Origin: Trichobilharzia regenti
Lineage: Eukaryota > Platyhelminthes > Trematoda > Strigeidida > Schistosomatidae
Reading direction: 5' to 3'
NCBI GenBank assembly: GCA_944472135.2
Contig: OX235270.1
Span: forward strand, 84,205,168 to 84,269,167
Length of the DNA stretch: 64,000 nucleotides
Numbering within the stretch: position 1 is the stretch's first letter; each line of letters begins with the position of its first letter. A program made the translations under genes and the position numbers. Positions 11,221 through 23,720 of the stretch are shown here, in pieces. The notes beneath the pieces were generated by a model. That model was not told the origin of the DNA. It was given only the letters and a program-made list of their open reading frames with translations, and searched no databases.

Positions 11221-12890
11221 ACGACTGCGCTTCTTATATTTTATCAACTATCTAATGTATCCAGTTCCAGCTGATTTCAGTTGGTGTATAGTCACCAGAA
11301 ATTATTTCTCTCTTGTCACCAGTTGGATCTCTCTGCTACAGCAGGATTAGCGTTATGAAGGAATGAATGAATAAACGTGAATTAGCGAGCGAGACTATGT
11401 CTGTTATAGTTAACTTACCTAATTACAAAATAATGCTCTGGTTATAACTAAAATTCCTTTTTTGAGACAGACAGAGAGACTGAGTTAGAGACGCATTCAG
11501 AAAAACAAATGAAACAAATTCGCATACTTCTCCTTTATTCATCCGTGAAATTTTTCCTAACAGAAATCTATTCATCAGCTAGTCAACCGACAAAACAACC
11601 AGCTATTATAATATTCACCAGTATTAGTTAGTTCCACCAGCCTTCACAACCCACACAGTACTGTATCTTTACACAAATATAAGTCAGCTACAGTGAAAAG
11701 ACAGCACATCTTATTGTGGGATACAAATTTTTGATAGTATACAATACTGATTGTTCTGTGTTAGTATATAGTACATCTGTGTGTATTCCGGTATGTTTGA
11801 ATGTGAAAGTCTGGCCTTTGAAATCGACTCATACACGCATATATTGTTATTAGGCTATAAAATTCACGTTAATAATTAAAACACCCATACATGGTGGATA
11901 GTGCATAAAATACAATAATAATTTCTAAATTCTCCTGTAGTATACCTGCTATTTTGCATTTTTGTTGTTGTTGTCCGGTTGTATTTCATGTAGCCCTCAT
12001 TCCTCCTTCTGTCTGCCCGTTTCTCTCCTCTCTCTGTCTCGTCCTCTCCCTCTCCCATTCTCTTTTTAAATATAGATACATGCTAGAGAAAAATGTAGGC
12101 GATGAAGACGGGAGGATGATCACGGCACACGCATACTGTACTATTATTGTCATTACTATTATTGTTATCATTATTACTATTGTTTCTATCAGTAGTACGC
12201 TATATTCACTCGGAAAAACTGTCAAAATCCCTATTTTTTTCTCCCCCTATTAAACTATGTCTAACTTATTCATGAATTGTTGTGAACGGCAGTTTTGGAT
12301 ATCAAATGTGTTAGTTTATTCGTTTTATTCCATCAAAACAACGATGATAAAAAAAAACAGTAATACAACATTACTGCTACTCTCACTGACTAGAACAAAT
12401 GTCGGTAAGCGTACACAGTAACTATAACGCCAATCAGTCGAAATAGTTAGCCGACCAAGTGATCATAAACTGTGCCATCAAACCCTAGACAATTCGATAT
12501 TGTTGTAAACTTTATTATTATCTTCTTTTGTTTCATTTATTACTCTGTTGATGCAAAGTTTACCGGATATGAGATTCCTATTGTAAGCATTTTAGTGTCT
12601 TTTAAATCTCTCTTGTTGTGATGATCTCAGTTGTCATTCTTCCTGAACTGGATATAGCATAATTCATATAATATTGAAGGTTTCTCATGAAATAGGTGTC
12701 TAGTTCAAAGAAGAATTGAATGTTTGACTGTCATATATGCTTATTTGAGGTGTGATACACGCTGAAGACCTTGGGGGAATGACTTCCTTGTCTAGTCATC
12801 AGACGATTACTTTCAGACTCCTTCATGCTGATAGATATACATAAGAGGCTTTATTGTATAGAATTCCACTATGATAGCCAAATTACAAAC
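11221..12890. other. AT-rich DNA, nothing recognised
   Basis: Contains a TATTGTTATTATT-rich tract (about 12140-12190) and a pyrimidine-rich stretch (about 12000-12060). No supported gene. Confidence 0.45.
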
Positions 12891-13312
12891 CTGACTGATA
12901 GAATTCAGTCTGCACCAAAGAGAGGACTAGACACATCACACTAGTTACTAGTGTTAAATCAAAATATTAACTACACTCCTTCAGGAGGTCAATCGTGAGC
13001 CCGAATAGCTCAGTGGTAACGTCTCTGACTGCAGCACCGGATGACGTGGGTTAGAATCTCAGAAGGTATATGAGTTCCTTCAACGTTGCAGATACGCCTT
13101 GATGACTTGTGAGTGCCAGCTAGCACGAAACCTAGGTCGAAGGTTTCCTGATGATTGCTTCCAGTTATCTAATATCATCAAATGAATATGCACCGTGATG
13201 GCGAGCTACCTAGAATGGTGGCGGCCACATTACACACTTGACTGATAGAATTCAGTCTACACCAATCAGAGGACTAGACGCATCATACTAGTTACTAGTG
13301 TCAAATCAAAAT
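12891..13312 (+). mobile_element. tRNA-derived repeat family C, permuted tandem unit
   Basis: An approximately 350-bp unit whose first 75-80 bp (12891-12970, beginning GACTGATAGAATTCAGTCTG) recurs at 13239-13312, so one full unit plus the start of a second is present. A tRNA-like head at 12999-13072 has a good box A (TAGCTCAGTGG) and a weak box B (GGTTAGAATCT). Related minus-strand copies lie at 51370-51612 and 59140-59260. A degenerate hammerhead-like motif lies at 13097-13146. Confidence 0.75.
13097..13146 (+). ncRNA. Degenerate hammerhead-like motif in family C
   Basis: Order of elements: CCUU, UGAUGA (C3 missing), a stem-II-like segment ending in GCAC, GAA, the palindrome ACCUAGGU, then C (cleavage triplet GUC) and GAAGG, which could pair with CCUU. 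The palindromic stem III parallels ACAGCUGU in SMalpha. The missing C3 and untidy stem II argue against activity in this copy. Homology to a real ribozyme is inference. Confidence 0.35.
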
Positions 13313-13319
13313 GACATAC

Positions 13320-14955
13320 TGTTCATTTGAGAGGGAAAAACACTTTTATCCTCTGTTGATTTACAACAGTCACTTTTTAGAAGGCAGAAGGCAGTTTTAG
13401 CTTACTTGAATGTATACCATGAACTCTAACCGCATCAGTCAAGTAAATCAAAACTCCGGATCAAAAACGGATTTTTACCAAGATCCCCAATAACATTGAA
13501 GAGAAACTCAATTAGCTTTCCCGGTTGACTTTATCACTAGCTTACAATCTTTAGAAAATTAAACTAAAAAGACATTAGTTAAGTGTTTCTGTATAACCTG
13601 AGACTCATCAACAGTGATCAACCTACAAGCTTAGAGTGAATCATATCTTAAAGAACTCAGGAATTTTACTCGATTCAACGACTCCTTATCGGTGACAAAC
13701 TTTAAAGTGGATTCTCCAGAATTCTTATCAAGACTTATTTGAATCTGATTTCATTGCTTCACAGATGATGCCGGATAAACCTGGTGTATTTTATGAATTG
13801 AGAGGAGTTGAAAAACATGTATCATTGTTTATTCCCTTACTCTATGATTGTTGATGTTTATGCACCCCTCAGATTTACGCGTGTGCACTACCAAATCACA
13901 ACGTAATGACTGTCCAATGATTCTCTGGTTAACAAAGACCATTCTCAGTAGTATACCTTAGTGAAATTACCAGGAATTAATTTGTTCAAACAACTCATTA
14001 GTCCTTTCTTTTCAGTGCTCAAGGTGTTCTCTTCCGAAAGGACGGAAATTATCAAATAAGGTACAGACTATATATTTAACAGTGATGTTCCTGAGAGAAT
14101 ATATTAGGGTAAAGTGAATGATTTCTCGGGTTTACCCATTTAATCGTAAATTTGTAGTTAGTATTATTACTATCATTGATCATCCTCACATGTTTTCATA
14201 ATTCGAGATATATCGCTCAGTAAAAACGCCTATTAACCCAAGCAACTGAAGAAATACATTCAATCGCATAGTTTTCTCAACGGCATCCACATTCACCTTC
14301 TAAAATAATTCCCTATCATCTTTGACAGCATTCCCTCAATCATATCTATATCCATCATAGAAATTCATGAGGCAACAATGCATGTCCCGATTCCTCTCAC
14401 CAGCATACATAAAACACCTCTGCACCCTATCCCACTCAAAATGATAGACTCAAATCCGAATACAGAATATGCATCGAATGATGAAGAGGCTGACACGTCT
14501 GTTAATGACGACATACTATACTCCCTTTTCATGAGATATGTCACGTATGAAATCAAGTGGGCTTGAAGAGAAGAGCAAGACGGAGGAGGAGGCGGAAGAC
14601 AGGAAATACTAAATCAAACATTTTTCAAACCGACTAGTCATTCACTATTGGGTAAATTGACGTTAAGAAAACAATGGAAATGTCACCCACATCATCAGTC
14701 CACAAAAAAAAACACCATAAACACCAACGTCTACATTCAAAGTACAGGTTGGTGTGAGGATGGCTCATCATCAGACTCACCTGGAATGCATATTCATTTA
14801 GTTCCGTGAAATACTCATGGAGGACCTAATTTCAATGAGAGTATACTATTATACAAGAGATAATCAAAGGTAGCACTTCTGGTTGTAAAACAGGCATCAT
14901 ATAACTGTTGAACAGTTGAACAAAACATGAGACGTGATTCTTTGTGAGAGGAGAG
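13320..14955. other. AT-rich DNA, nothing recognised
   Basis: Unique-looking AT-rich sequence. No coding or repeat signal I can support. Confidence 0.45.
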
Positions 14956-14959
14956 AGTA

Positions 14960-15423
14960 TTGGTCAGTGTGAACTTGTGATGCAGTGAGATGAAGTATCT
15001 CGTCAATTCACCACGATTCATTCATTCATTCACAATGGAACAGTATACTCATTCCCTGCATATCTCCATTACACCCGATTCCCTCAGTCATCTCGTCGTC
15101 GCGAAAACAATTTCAGATAGTCTGAGACTGATTTATTTCGGAAGACGGTAGTCTGATGATCGAGAATATTGTGATGACTGGCTTTCAGTCGAACGAGTGT
15201 ACGCGATGGGGATTTGTCAAGGAGCAATAATCTTGAGAAATGATTCACTTCACAAATGTTGGTTCGATGGGAATTCCATTTAGTGAAAGGTGGATTTCGC
15301 CTGTAACGGACACCACTCAGAGAACCATTGATTTCATAGCTGGATGAATCCACCGCTTAGAGTATGACACAAGTGGATGGATGGATGGATGGATGGTTAA
15401 CATTGGCTGTTTGTGGCACTATA
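14960..15423. repeat. Left arm of 0.5-kb dispersed inverted repeat
   Basis: Reverse-complement match to 17873-18387. Across the inner part paired coordinates keep a constant sum (33296), so that part is ungapped. Its inner edge has (GGAT)n at 15372-15397. No ORF, tRNA head or ribozyme is visible, so the family is unknown. Confidence 0.85.
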
Positions 15424-17127
15424 TCAAAGAGTGGTATGAGTCATTTTATCGTAAGCTTCATTGTTTTCCAGCTACCTAAAACTACACATATAAACGGATA
15501 CATATGCATTTTTTTTGTTATCTCTTAATATTCATTTTATTGCAAATTTTTCCTAAACTTCAGCCATATTAGGTGTTTGTTGTATATTTATGGATGAGGT
15601 GAACAAATGCATAGAATGAAAACGTTACTGTTTTGAGATACGACACACACTCCGTGCTCTAGTACGCAAGTTGCATATATGGATAAAGACAGAATGTATA
15701 AAAAACCAAAGATGTACAAAGAAAACAGTCTGTATTAAGGACAACTAGACTTCCCACTATTCCCGCTAATTTTATTATCATTTGTATCTTTTGTTTTGTT
15801 TTTTTTTCAGTTTGTATTCATGATTAACAAGCATTTAGAATTAGTTCTAGGCAAAGTAACTCTTATTTGTTGTTTTTGTGTACGCTATTTTTTTTGGGGG
15901 GGGGGGAGGGGGGCTTTCTCTTTTTCATTTTGCATATTAATACTTTTTTTCCTATCCTGTGGTGGAAGTGCTTTCTTCATTCAAGGACAAATGTTTGTAC
16001 TTTTATTTTTGAAAAAACAAAATAGAACAAGTTATTAATTAGAATGATTGAAAATAAATAATACACGATTGAAGTGTATATTATATAGTGTAAGCTGTCC
16101 AATGAGTTGTCTGTACGGTTAGTTCAGTGGAAAGGAGGAGATTCAGTGAGTGACGGACAGTTTAACGCGCGTTATTTTTAATCAGTACACACAGAGTAGT
16201 TTTGCTAGACACAGTGATTACACACACTGATGATAGCCTACTATTAGGAATCAAAACGACGAGTTATTTTAATGCAGATTCACTCTCCTGAGTTTCGGAC
16301 GCCCTATACAAGTATTCCCCTGATGGATTCTATTTTGAAGGTGTCATACTAACATTGTAAGCTGGATAACTGAATATCACATGTGAATTAGTGTGCGTGT
16401 GTGTGTGTGTCAAGAAGCATTAAAATATAACTAGAAGAAAATGTGTCTTCACTGTGTGTATCGTGAATTCAGTCTGGTTTCATGGGTAAAGTTAAAGAAT
16501 AGTGATCCAAGCTAATGATCAGATTAATGAGCTTGAAGAGGCTATTTTAGGTTAAGGAGATATTGTATTAATGAAGTATTTGTGAAGTTAAGGAATAGGA
16601 TTTTGACTTAGGGATAGGCGTTGTAGCTAGGATTCGGTTTAAAGCAGTTTTAGGGGTTTAACTCTATAGACCATGAACTGTATCCCTTGTTATCGATAAA
16701 ATCTCTTTCTTCGTTATAATATGACCACTGCCTACCCAGACTCTAATTGGCTGCTTCAAGTCTATCAAGTAGATCGTGCTGTTGGCCATTTTAAATCATT
16801 GGGCTACCTTAATCTCCATCTGAGATGCTTCATCTTATTTTCTTTAGTTTTTGTTGTTGTAATCATTCAGTTATCCCCCTTGGGTCACCAAATGTTCTCA
16901 TGCACACTTTCAATTGGTTTGCAAACTACTTTTGCTCAATTCTGAGGGACTGAAGAAAAATAGCGTTAAAATGACTGAGTCAGATTAGTGATTTGACTGG
17001 AGATGGCTGTGTTAACTTGGAACTCCTGCATGAAGAGAATATTATTGTGCAATAAACTATTATGAGAAGTGAGCATAGTATGTAAGCTATCATTATTATG
17101 TTTCACTTTCATCTTTTGTTGACTCTT
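15424..17127. other. Spacer of the inverted repeat, no gene seen
   Basis: AT-rich. Holds a poly-T tract near 15799-15808, a G-run near 15895-15912, and GT repeats near 16394-16410. No recognised element. Confidence 0.45.
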
Positions 17128-17200
17128 GCGTCGGTCGTCCAATGGCGAAATCCTCGCCAACCACGTGCAAGTACTAGGTTAGATTCTCAACCTATGCGCT
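17128..17200 (+). mobile_element. Degraded tRNA head of GCGTCGG-family SINE
   Basis: About 73 nt starting GCGTCGGTCG with a decayed box A (GTCCAATGG), an anticodon-arm remnant (CCACGTGC) and a mutated box B (GGTTAGATTCT), ending ATGCGC. The family tail is not recognisable. Confidence 0.5.
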
Positions 17201-17872
17201 TCTAAGCCTCATCATTTCATACTAGCTAGTAGTAGACCCGGAAACACTGAAGGTTTGGCGTGAAGCAACTGTTATCCCGTAAAAACAACAACAATATTGG
17301 TATTGCAACTTCGAAAAGTCCTATTTTCCACTTAGAAAGAAAGGAAAGAGAAAATATTACCTACTAGTTTTCCGAATAACTATGAATGAGACTCAGAGGC
17401 TGGCTGCTTATCCTATACGTGAATTCTCAATGATCAAATTATTGTTGTAGACACGTGAAGTCGTCGAAAAGCTTCATCTCCTAGCTACTAGTAACTTTCG
17501 ACAGGCTGACAGGAAGACTTCGTTGGTTAATCAACTTTGTGCCACTTTGAATTTAATAATCAGTGTGTGCGTACGACAAGCCTTTGCATAAAAACAACAT
17601 GACTGCATAACAAAGGAAAATATTAAGCTCACTCTCTTCATGATGATATCTATTGTACTCATGAGTACGATGTGAGTTCTCATCGATAGGTAAAACCAGT
17701 CCCAAGACCATCAAGAAAAAACCCTGAGCGTGAGTTTTATCGTAGGTTACGGTATTTTAGCAGCAGGCGAAAATGAACTCATCAGGAGTTGAATCCACGA
17801 TTTTCAGATTGAGTGGGGATCAACCTGACAATTCGCCATTGAGTTGAAACACAACGACCCAGATCATTGTAA

Positions 17873-18387
17873 GATATAGTGCCACAAACACCTTGTGTTA
17901 TCCATCCATCTATCCAATTGTATCATACTCTAAGCGGTGGATCATACCAACTATCCTACCAACATTAATGGTTCTCTGAGTGGTGTCCGTTACAGGCGAA
18001 ATCCACCTTTCACTAAATGGAATTCACATCGAACCAACATTTGTGAAGTGAATCATTTCTCAAGATTATTGCTCCTTGACAAACCTACATCGCGTCAATT
18101 TCTCAGCTAATAGGTAATAAAGAGAAACTGTTTGTTGTTGTTGTTGCGCACCCGTTCGACTGAAAGCCAGTCATCGAAATATTCTCGATCATCAGACTAC
18201 CGTTTTCCGAAATGAATCAGTCTCAGACTATCTGAATTTGCTTTCGCGACGACGAGATGACTGAGGGAATCGGGTGTAATGGAGATATGCAGTGAATGAG
18301 TGTACTGTTCCATTGTGAATGAATGAATGAATTGTGGTGAATTGACGAGATACTTCATCTCACTACATCACACTTGCACACTGACCA
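17873..18387. repeat. Right arm of 0.5-kb inverted repeat, with insertion
   Basis: Pairs with 14960-15423. About 55 bp present only here (roughly 18096-18150, ending in a (TTG)n run) separate CGCGT from the CGTTCGAC segment. They look like a small insertion with no recognised identity. Confidence 0.85.
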
Positions 18388-18554
18388 GAATTTAGCTAAG
18401 ATTAGAATGATTCAAATGACTTTATTCAAATGTCTAATCAATTCCATTCATATGTATAAATGAAGCAAGAAAGTTTTGTGATTATTGACTTGATATGATT
18501 ATGAATAATCGTTTGTGCTCAGAAGGTAGTCATCAGTTAACAATACTGTACAAT

Positions 18555-18735
18555 ATAGAATCTCATCCATAATGGAGTTATACTCTACCACCGTGCCCAA
18601 GTATTGTAATGACATCTGTTTCATCCTGATGCTCGCGACCCCTCAACAGTACGCGTTCACCGGGGTTCGAGCCCAGGACCTCCTGGTTACAAGGTGAGCT
18701 ATCTCGTAGACCATTAAACCACTGGGACCCAAACC
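18555..18735 (-). mobile_element. SMalpha fragment next to a foldback-related repeat
   Basis: 18608-18735 reads on the minus strand as the SMalpha tRNA-like promoter (B box GGTTCGAGCCC intact by eye) followed by a ruined hammerhead (UUGAGGG instead of CUGANGA, mismatched stem II). The adjoining 18555-18607 matches the reverse complement of 51775-51830, the flank of the foldback element at 51817-51929. Confidence 0.75.
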
Positions 18736-19655
18736 AATGTTGTTTTTCACAGTAGTTGATGATAATGACCCCGAGTAATAAACTTCTGTACAAAGTTTTA
18801 CATTGGTATGTCAGTCAGTAAGTCGAACAGGACTTTCATCCATTTCATGTGTAAAAAAAACCACTGGTGTTACAGAACGTGTGGAAAGGTATTCCAGTCT
18901 ACCGAATTTTATAATATTTTCTTTGCATTATATTATTGGTAATAATAATAATTATTATTATTATTATATGCGGTGGATTCATGTATGCACATATAAAGTT
19001 GTAAACAGTTTTAAGCTGTTCAGTGTATAGTCTATAAGAATCATGTATGCATTAAGACTAGTCAGACAAACATTTATGGGTGGATGTATAAATCAATGTG
19101 TTGTACATAAAATCTACTTCAGTCGAGTAAATGGAGAATAGATAGATAGAGACAGAAACAGAGACTATAAAACATGTCAGATTGAAACTCCCACTTCTTT
19201 TTTCTTTTCTCTTCTCTCCACTTTCTTTTTTTTTCTATCATTTCAGAGTCATAAATCAACTTTCGCGTCAGTTTATAGATCATTTAATTGTCTTTCAAAA
19301 TAGACGATAATATTTTTTTCTGTGCAAAGATATTTTAAACATTTATTAGTTAGTTATATAATACAGACAATAACAAATTACTAATCATGGGTGAGTAATT
19401 GGTTACGCGAGCTAAGGTTAAATGGATCATCGTTAATATTAAAATTGGTTTCAGTAATGGACTGAATCATTGAATTCGAATCTCTATCACTGATCAGTAG
19501 GGTATTTTCTCAGAACGCCTTTAATTTCAATTAAAAAAAACATGTCTGTTAATGCGTAGATTTCAGTGTTTCAGGAAGTAATTATTATGGTTGTTGAAGT
19601 GATTTACAAAATCAACTGCGACCGGCAAGGGATCCAGTTGCCATATATTCCAGAT

Positions 19656-19660
<5 letters not shown>
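18736..19660. other. AT-rich DNA, no gene seen
   Basis: Includes an AAT/ATT run at about 18940-18967. No supported gene or known element. Confidence 0.45.

Positions 19661-19661
<1 letters not shown>

Positions 19662-19694
<33 letters not shown>
19662..19694. repeat. (TA)n microsatellite abutting PLE inverted repeat
   Basis: About 16 TA units directly against the outer edge of the left 686-bp arm. It may mark an integration or recombination site. Confidence 0.95.
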
Positions 19695-19696
<2 letters not shown>

Positions 19697-20380
19697 AAGG
19701 TAACAAACGTTAACAACGGTGCCATTTCTAGGCATCTCCTTCATACGGGTCACGAAGTGGATATTGCGAAATCCTTTTGAATTATCAATAGACATAAGAG
19801 TTCACTTCTGCTCAAGTTTGCCGAAGCAATCTCTATCAAACGCCTGAAACCCGATTTATGTATTCAGTAAGAAGCAGTTATCAGTCTTTCCTTGCCATGG
19901 TAACTGGATGTCTTAATCCTCTCTCCCACTCAATTATGTAATCTCTGGCTTTAACCTCACCCCTTTCATAAAGTGTAATTTTGCTTGTCTCTTGTTTCTA
20001 TGATTTCAGTCGAACTCAGTACCTTGTTACTCATCATCCTACGCATCCCTCGTCTTTATTACATAACTCCATTACCGTTGCATGCATACATTTACTTTGT
20101 TTAAACTTAAACTCTCCGTGTACAAACTATGTAAGCGTAATTTTTTGAACACTGTTCACTAAATTCGGAACTTTCTGTCAACTGATATCATGCAAAATTT
20201 CCAAGTATGTTAAAACCTTTCTGTACATAGAATTACTAATTTATTTAGGCTGTAAGCAATAGGTGATGAGAAGCCAATGAAATAAATGATGGTGCCATCT
20301 TGTTCTGCACAAACCTCCACTGTTATTCTTGCTTTATTTAAATTCAGAAAGGGGAATGAATGTATGAACTAATCAATTCC
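19695..20380 (+). repeat. Left arm, 686-bp PLE B inverted repeat
   Basis: Reverse complement of 21091-21776. Both ends give the same coordinate sum (41471), so the arms are ungapped, and they looked nearly identical wherever I compared them. The arm carries the C-terminal end of the PLE ORF plus its 3' region in plus orientation. A hammerhead-like motif is at about 20258-20308: GUGAUGA (C3 to G), nine bases, then GAAA. Confidence 0.95.
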
Positions 20381-20530
20381 AACTCACCTTGTAACTAGAA
20401 GGTCCTGCGTTCGAGCCTAGGTGGTGCTTACTGATGAAGAGTCCCGAATCTGGATGAAACGGCTGTTGAGTGCTCCCTGCTTTCCCAATGATTCTCCAAC
20501 TGGTGTCAGCTTGTGATCATACCTTTAGCT
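20381..20530 (+). mobile_element. SMalpha fragment in the spacer of PLE B repeat
   Basis: Begins exactly where the left arm ends, in the 3' half of the tRNA-like promoter (B box GTTCGAGCC). It runs through the ribozyme region to the tail. The ribozyme core is altered (AUGAAGA for CUGAAGA, cleavage triplet GUU), although GUCC/GGAU and GAAA remain. Confidence 0.8.
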
Positions 20531-21090
20531 ACCTTTAGTTAGAAGTTAAGTGAGTTCAAGTATCACCAATCTATTCCACCTAGGTGATAAAGTCGAATTA
20601 AAACAAGTTTTTCTCAGATCTCATACGCTAAAGTGACCATTTTATGTTAGACCTCCGAAACTGCATCAGTCGTACACAGAATGTTAGTTTTCTGTCCACC
20701 TAACTTATTTCCCAAGATTACGACGATCAATTTTCCAATTAAGACTGCCTGTATATGCAGTCAGGCTATGATCGCTTCATTTTATAACACAATGATCCAT
20801 CAGATTCTAAGTTCGAAACAAATTAATGATTATTGGTTCAACTGATAACAACCATTCAAGTGCATTAAATTATGCAAGCGGAGAGCAGTATATTACTGCC
20901 TCAAAAACTCTCTACTTTTTCCCCGTCCTTGAGTTTATCATGTTTCTTAATAAAGTGTCAATTCGATATCCAATGGTGTCGTCATCCGATGTTATTTATT
21001 TCAGTTCCTCTTCAAACTCCAGTTCATTTTTTTCTGTTAAAGCTTCAAGAAAATAACTGTACAGCTGTAATTCAACTGAGCGATGTATGA
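20531..21090. other. Spacer of PLE B repeat, nothing recognised
   Basis: About 560 bp between the SMalpha fragment and the right arm. Two overlapping short open frames have no recognisable motif. Confidence 0.45.
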
Positions 21091-21776
21091 GGAATTGATT
21101 AGTTCATACATTCATTCCCCTTTCTGAATTTAAATAAAGCAAGAATAACAGTGGAGGTTTGTGCAGAACAAGATGGCACCATCATTTATTTCATTGGCTT
21201 CTCATCACCTATTGCTTACAGCCTAAATAAATTAGTAATTCTATGTACAGAAAGGTTTTAACATACTTGGAAATTTTGCATGATATCAGTTGACAGAAAG
21301 TTCCGAATTTAGTGAACAGTGTTCAAAAAATTACGCTTACATAGTTTGTACACGGAGAGTTTAAGTTTAAACAAAGTAAATGTATGCATGCAACGGTAAT
21401 GGAGTTATGTAATAAAGACGAGGGATGCGTAGGATGATGAGTAACAAGGTACTGAGTTCGACTGAAATCATAGAAACAAGAGACAAGCAAAATTACACTT
21501 TATGAAAGGGGTGAGGTTAAAGCCAGAGATTACATAATTGAGTGGGAGAGAGGATTAAGACATCCAGTTACCATGGCAAGGAAAGACTGATAACTGCTTC
21601 TTACTGAATACATAAATCGGGTTTCAGGCGTTTGATAGAGATTGCTTCGGCAAACTTGAGCAGAAGTGAACTCTTATGTCTATTGATAATTCAAAAGGAT
21701 TTCGCAATATCCACTTCGTGACCCGTATGAAGGAGATGCCTAGAAATGGCACCGTTGTTAACGTTTGTTACCTTGG
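21091..21776 (-). repeat. Right arm of PLE B inverted repeat (ORF 3' end and UTR)
   Basis: Minus-strand continuation of PLE B. From 21776 it encodes the segment after the nuclease (HLLHTGHEVDIAKSF, a stop, then IIDRHKSSLLLKFAEAI and LKPDLCIQ), and then the non-coding 3' region down to 21091. Confidence 0.93.
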
Positions 21777-22600
21777 AACGTAGGTACATGTTCAGGAAAT
21801 CGGAGGTGTGCCCTTCTTACTGCTCTCTCAATGTAACTGCTCCCGCAGATACATTTAAATTTGTAGACACAGCTTGAGTTAACATGAGAATGATATTTAT
21901 CGATTTTTGATTGCACCATAGAGCATGTAGTACTATAGACGGAAACCAACTGAGCTGCAGGATAGGCTCTGGCTAGTGCTATACTCAATCTTCTGTTGAC
22001 TGTTGCTGCAATATTTTCACCTTTAAAATCGAGTTGAATGAAGACAGGCTGTTATCCATTGTGATTTATTTGATGTTTAAGCCTTCACATCTTACATATT
22101 TGTTAATGAGTCTCTCTCTGAGGATAACCGCTGGTTTTCAACATCTTTTAGAGAATCATAAAGCCTTCCTCTAATTTCTATGCACATCGTATTCTCCTAG
22201 CTCTACACTAAAGAGTCTTGACTATCGTTCACTTATAGCTGTTTGGACAAAAACAGTTAAAATTTAGGTATTGTCCATTCCATGTAGGCTTTCAGTAAAT
22301 TGGTCTCCAGAGACTACCATCTTCTAGGCGCTGCATGGCAATGTTGAGAAACTGACTAGTTTCAAGGCATTTCACATCACACAAAGAAGCGAGGACTACT
22401 GAAAAATTGGGAGTTGTTTCATCTTATATGTGTCACAAAAACGAAATTGGATGCCTGTACTTTTGAAAAGTTCCCAAGCTAAACGATTCAGCTGTTCTCT
22501 GCTTTCTCATTTCCTATCACTGTCTAGAGAATAGCAGTTTTCAATAAATTATTTTTGAAACTGACTGACTGCCTGACTTAACTAGCAGACAGTTCCACCG
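21777..22600 (-). pseudogene. Penelope-like element B: C-terminal remnant with GIY-YIG
   Basis: Minus-strand relic. From about 22270 the linker is read with many stops; then IQLDFKGENI and VNRRLS; then the endonuclease region SCVYKFKCICGSSYIERAVRRAHLRFPEHVP near 21920-21800 (shown here as motifs; the zinc-type CxCG and SSYIxR are visible, with Glu where Gly is usual in YIG-R). The ORF continues into the right arm. RT motifs are not recognisable upstream, so this is a 5'-truncated, mutated copy. It is the same subfamily as the element at 46857-47960. Confidence 0.8.
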
Positions 22601-23550
22601 ATCAATTATCAGTGTCTTCTAAGCTTGCTCCATTCAATTCACAGGTAACATTGCTATTGCTTTATTGAAAAGTGATTATTGCAAATTCATAAGAAATGTC
22701 GAAAATTGACTCTTGTCAACTTGAACCTTGATTTAAAGTTCATTGTTGTATGGTTGACAAATCAGCCAGGGGAAAATAGTACTTAACAGCATAGATAATA
22801 TTGAAGAACTTCCCCTTATCTGATGTGTAATAAAATATTTTGGCTAAAAATAGTGTCAAGTAAGCCGATTTTTTCTACAAAAGAAGTAACATTAGCCGGG
22901 GTCTTGAAAGTCAATCAAAATATTAACATTATCACACCTATGTCTAATCTTAAGTGTAGCTGGTTATTAATTCAAAACCTGACGGTTCATTTTATCTCTC
23001 AGGTCAAGAGGAGAAAGAGAAAACTTCGTGTTAAAAGTAAATTTCATTCAAGAATCAGTGATTATTAGTCACATATTTTTCTTTTTCTTAAAAGCAAATC
23101 GGTTTCTTCAACGACAACACTGACAGCCGATCAGATAATATGCACAAACAAACAAAAATATTTAAAAGATAACTTTTATCATCAAGTGTTCCTTTTTTTA
23201 TTTCTTAAGTAGAAGCAAAGTGGATTTTTACCCGACGATAAGATAAGACCGATGTATAACTCTTATAACTAAGGGAAATGGAAGGCAAGACAAGGAATGA
23301 GTTGGTTGGTCACTAGTGTGTTAATGAAGGTGATTGTGTAATTATTTGTATCAGCTAGGGTTTCTCAATGGAGACATTCACATTAGTCCATACTGTCAGT
23401 GGGAAGTCATACTTGGAAACCTGGGAAAGCATGTATCTTCTCGAAACATTAGAATTCAAGTAGTCGGGTGTCAATTTTAAGGCGATTTAAGGTAGTCTGC
23501 AAGCTCAATAGGGTTAAAACTAAGCTCTTAGAGACCAAATATCATGTTTA
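22601..23550. other. AT-rich DNA, no gene seen
   Basis: One 81-codon open frame (22823-23068) has a basic tail but no recognised motif. Not supported as a gene. Confidence 0.4.
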
Positions 23551-23554
23551 GTTG

Positions 23555-23720
23555 TAGTAAGCTCTCATCCTCTCCTCCATTTCAGCCTCTGACGCTCACC
23601 TCACCTCTTCCCATTAGGGTTCCACTCTAGGGCCTGGCGCATGTATCACTCAAAAGTTTTCACAGCCTATGTCTCATCCACAACCGCTTTCTTCAGCATA
23701 TCTGTTCAAGTGTAGACTTT
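23555..23720 (-). pseudogene. RTE-like LINE C-terminal scrap
   Basis: The plus strand shows CCCATTAGGGTTCCACTCTA and neighbouring blocks matching the antisense of the NPxGK(R)-rich C-terminal region seen in the better RTE copies at 24900 and 35830. No frame survives. Confidence 0.45.

Noticed and set aside
12999..13072. Possible genuine tRNA gene
   Set aside because: Box B is mutated, no matching acceptor stem, and the sequence is part of a dispersed repeat with copies at 51423-51486 and 59165-59240.
22823..23068. 81-codon frame with a basic C-terminus
   Set aside because: No homology cue, atypical composition for a gene, and no neighbours that support it.
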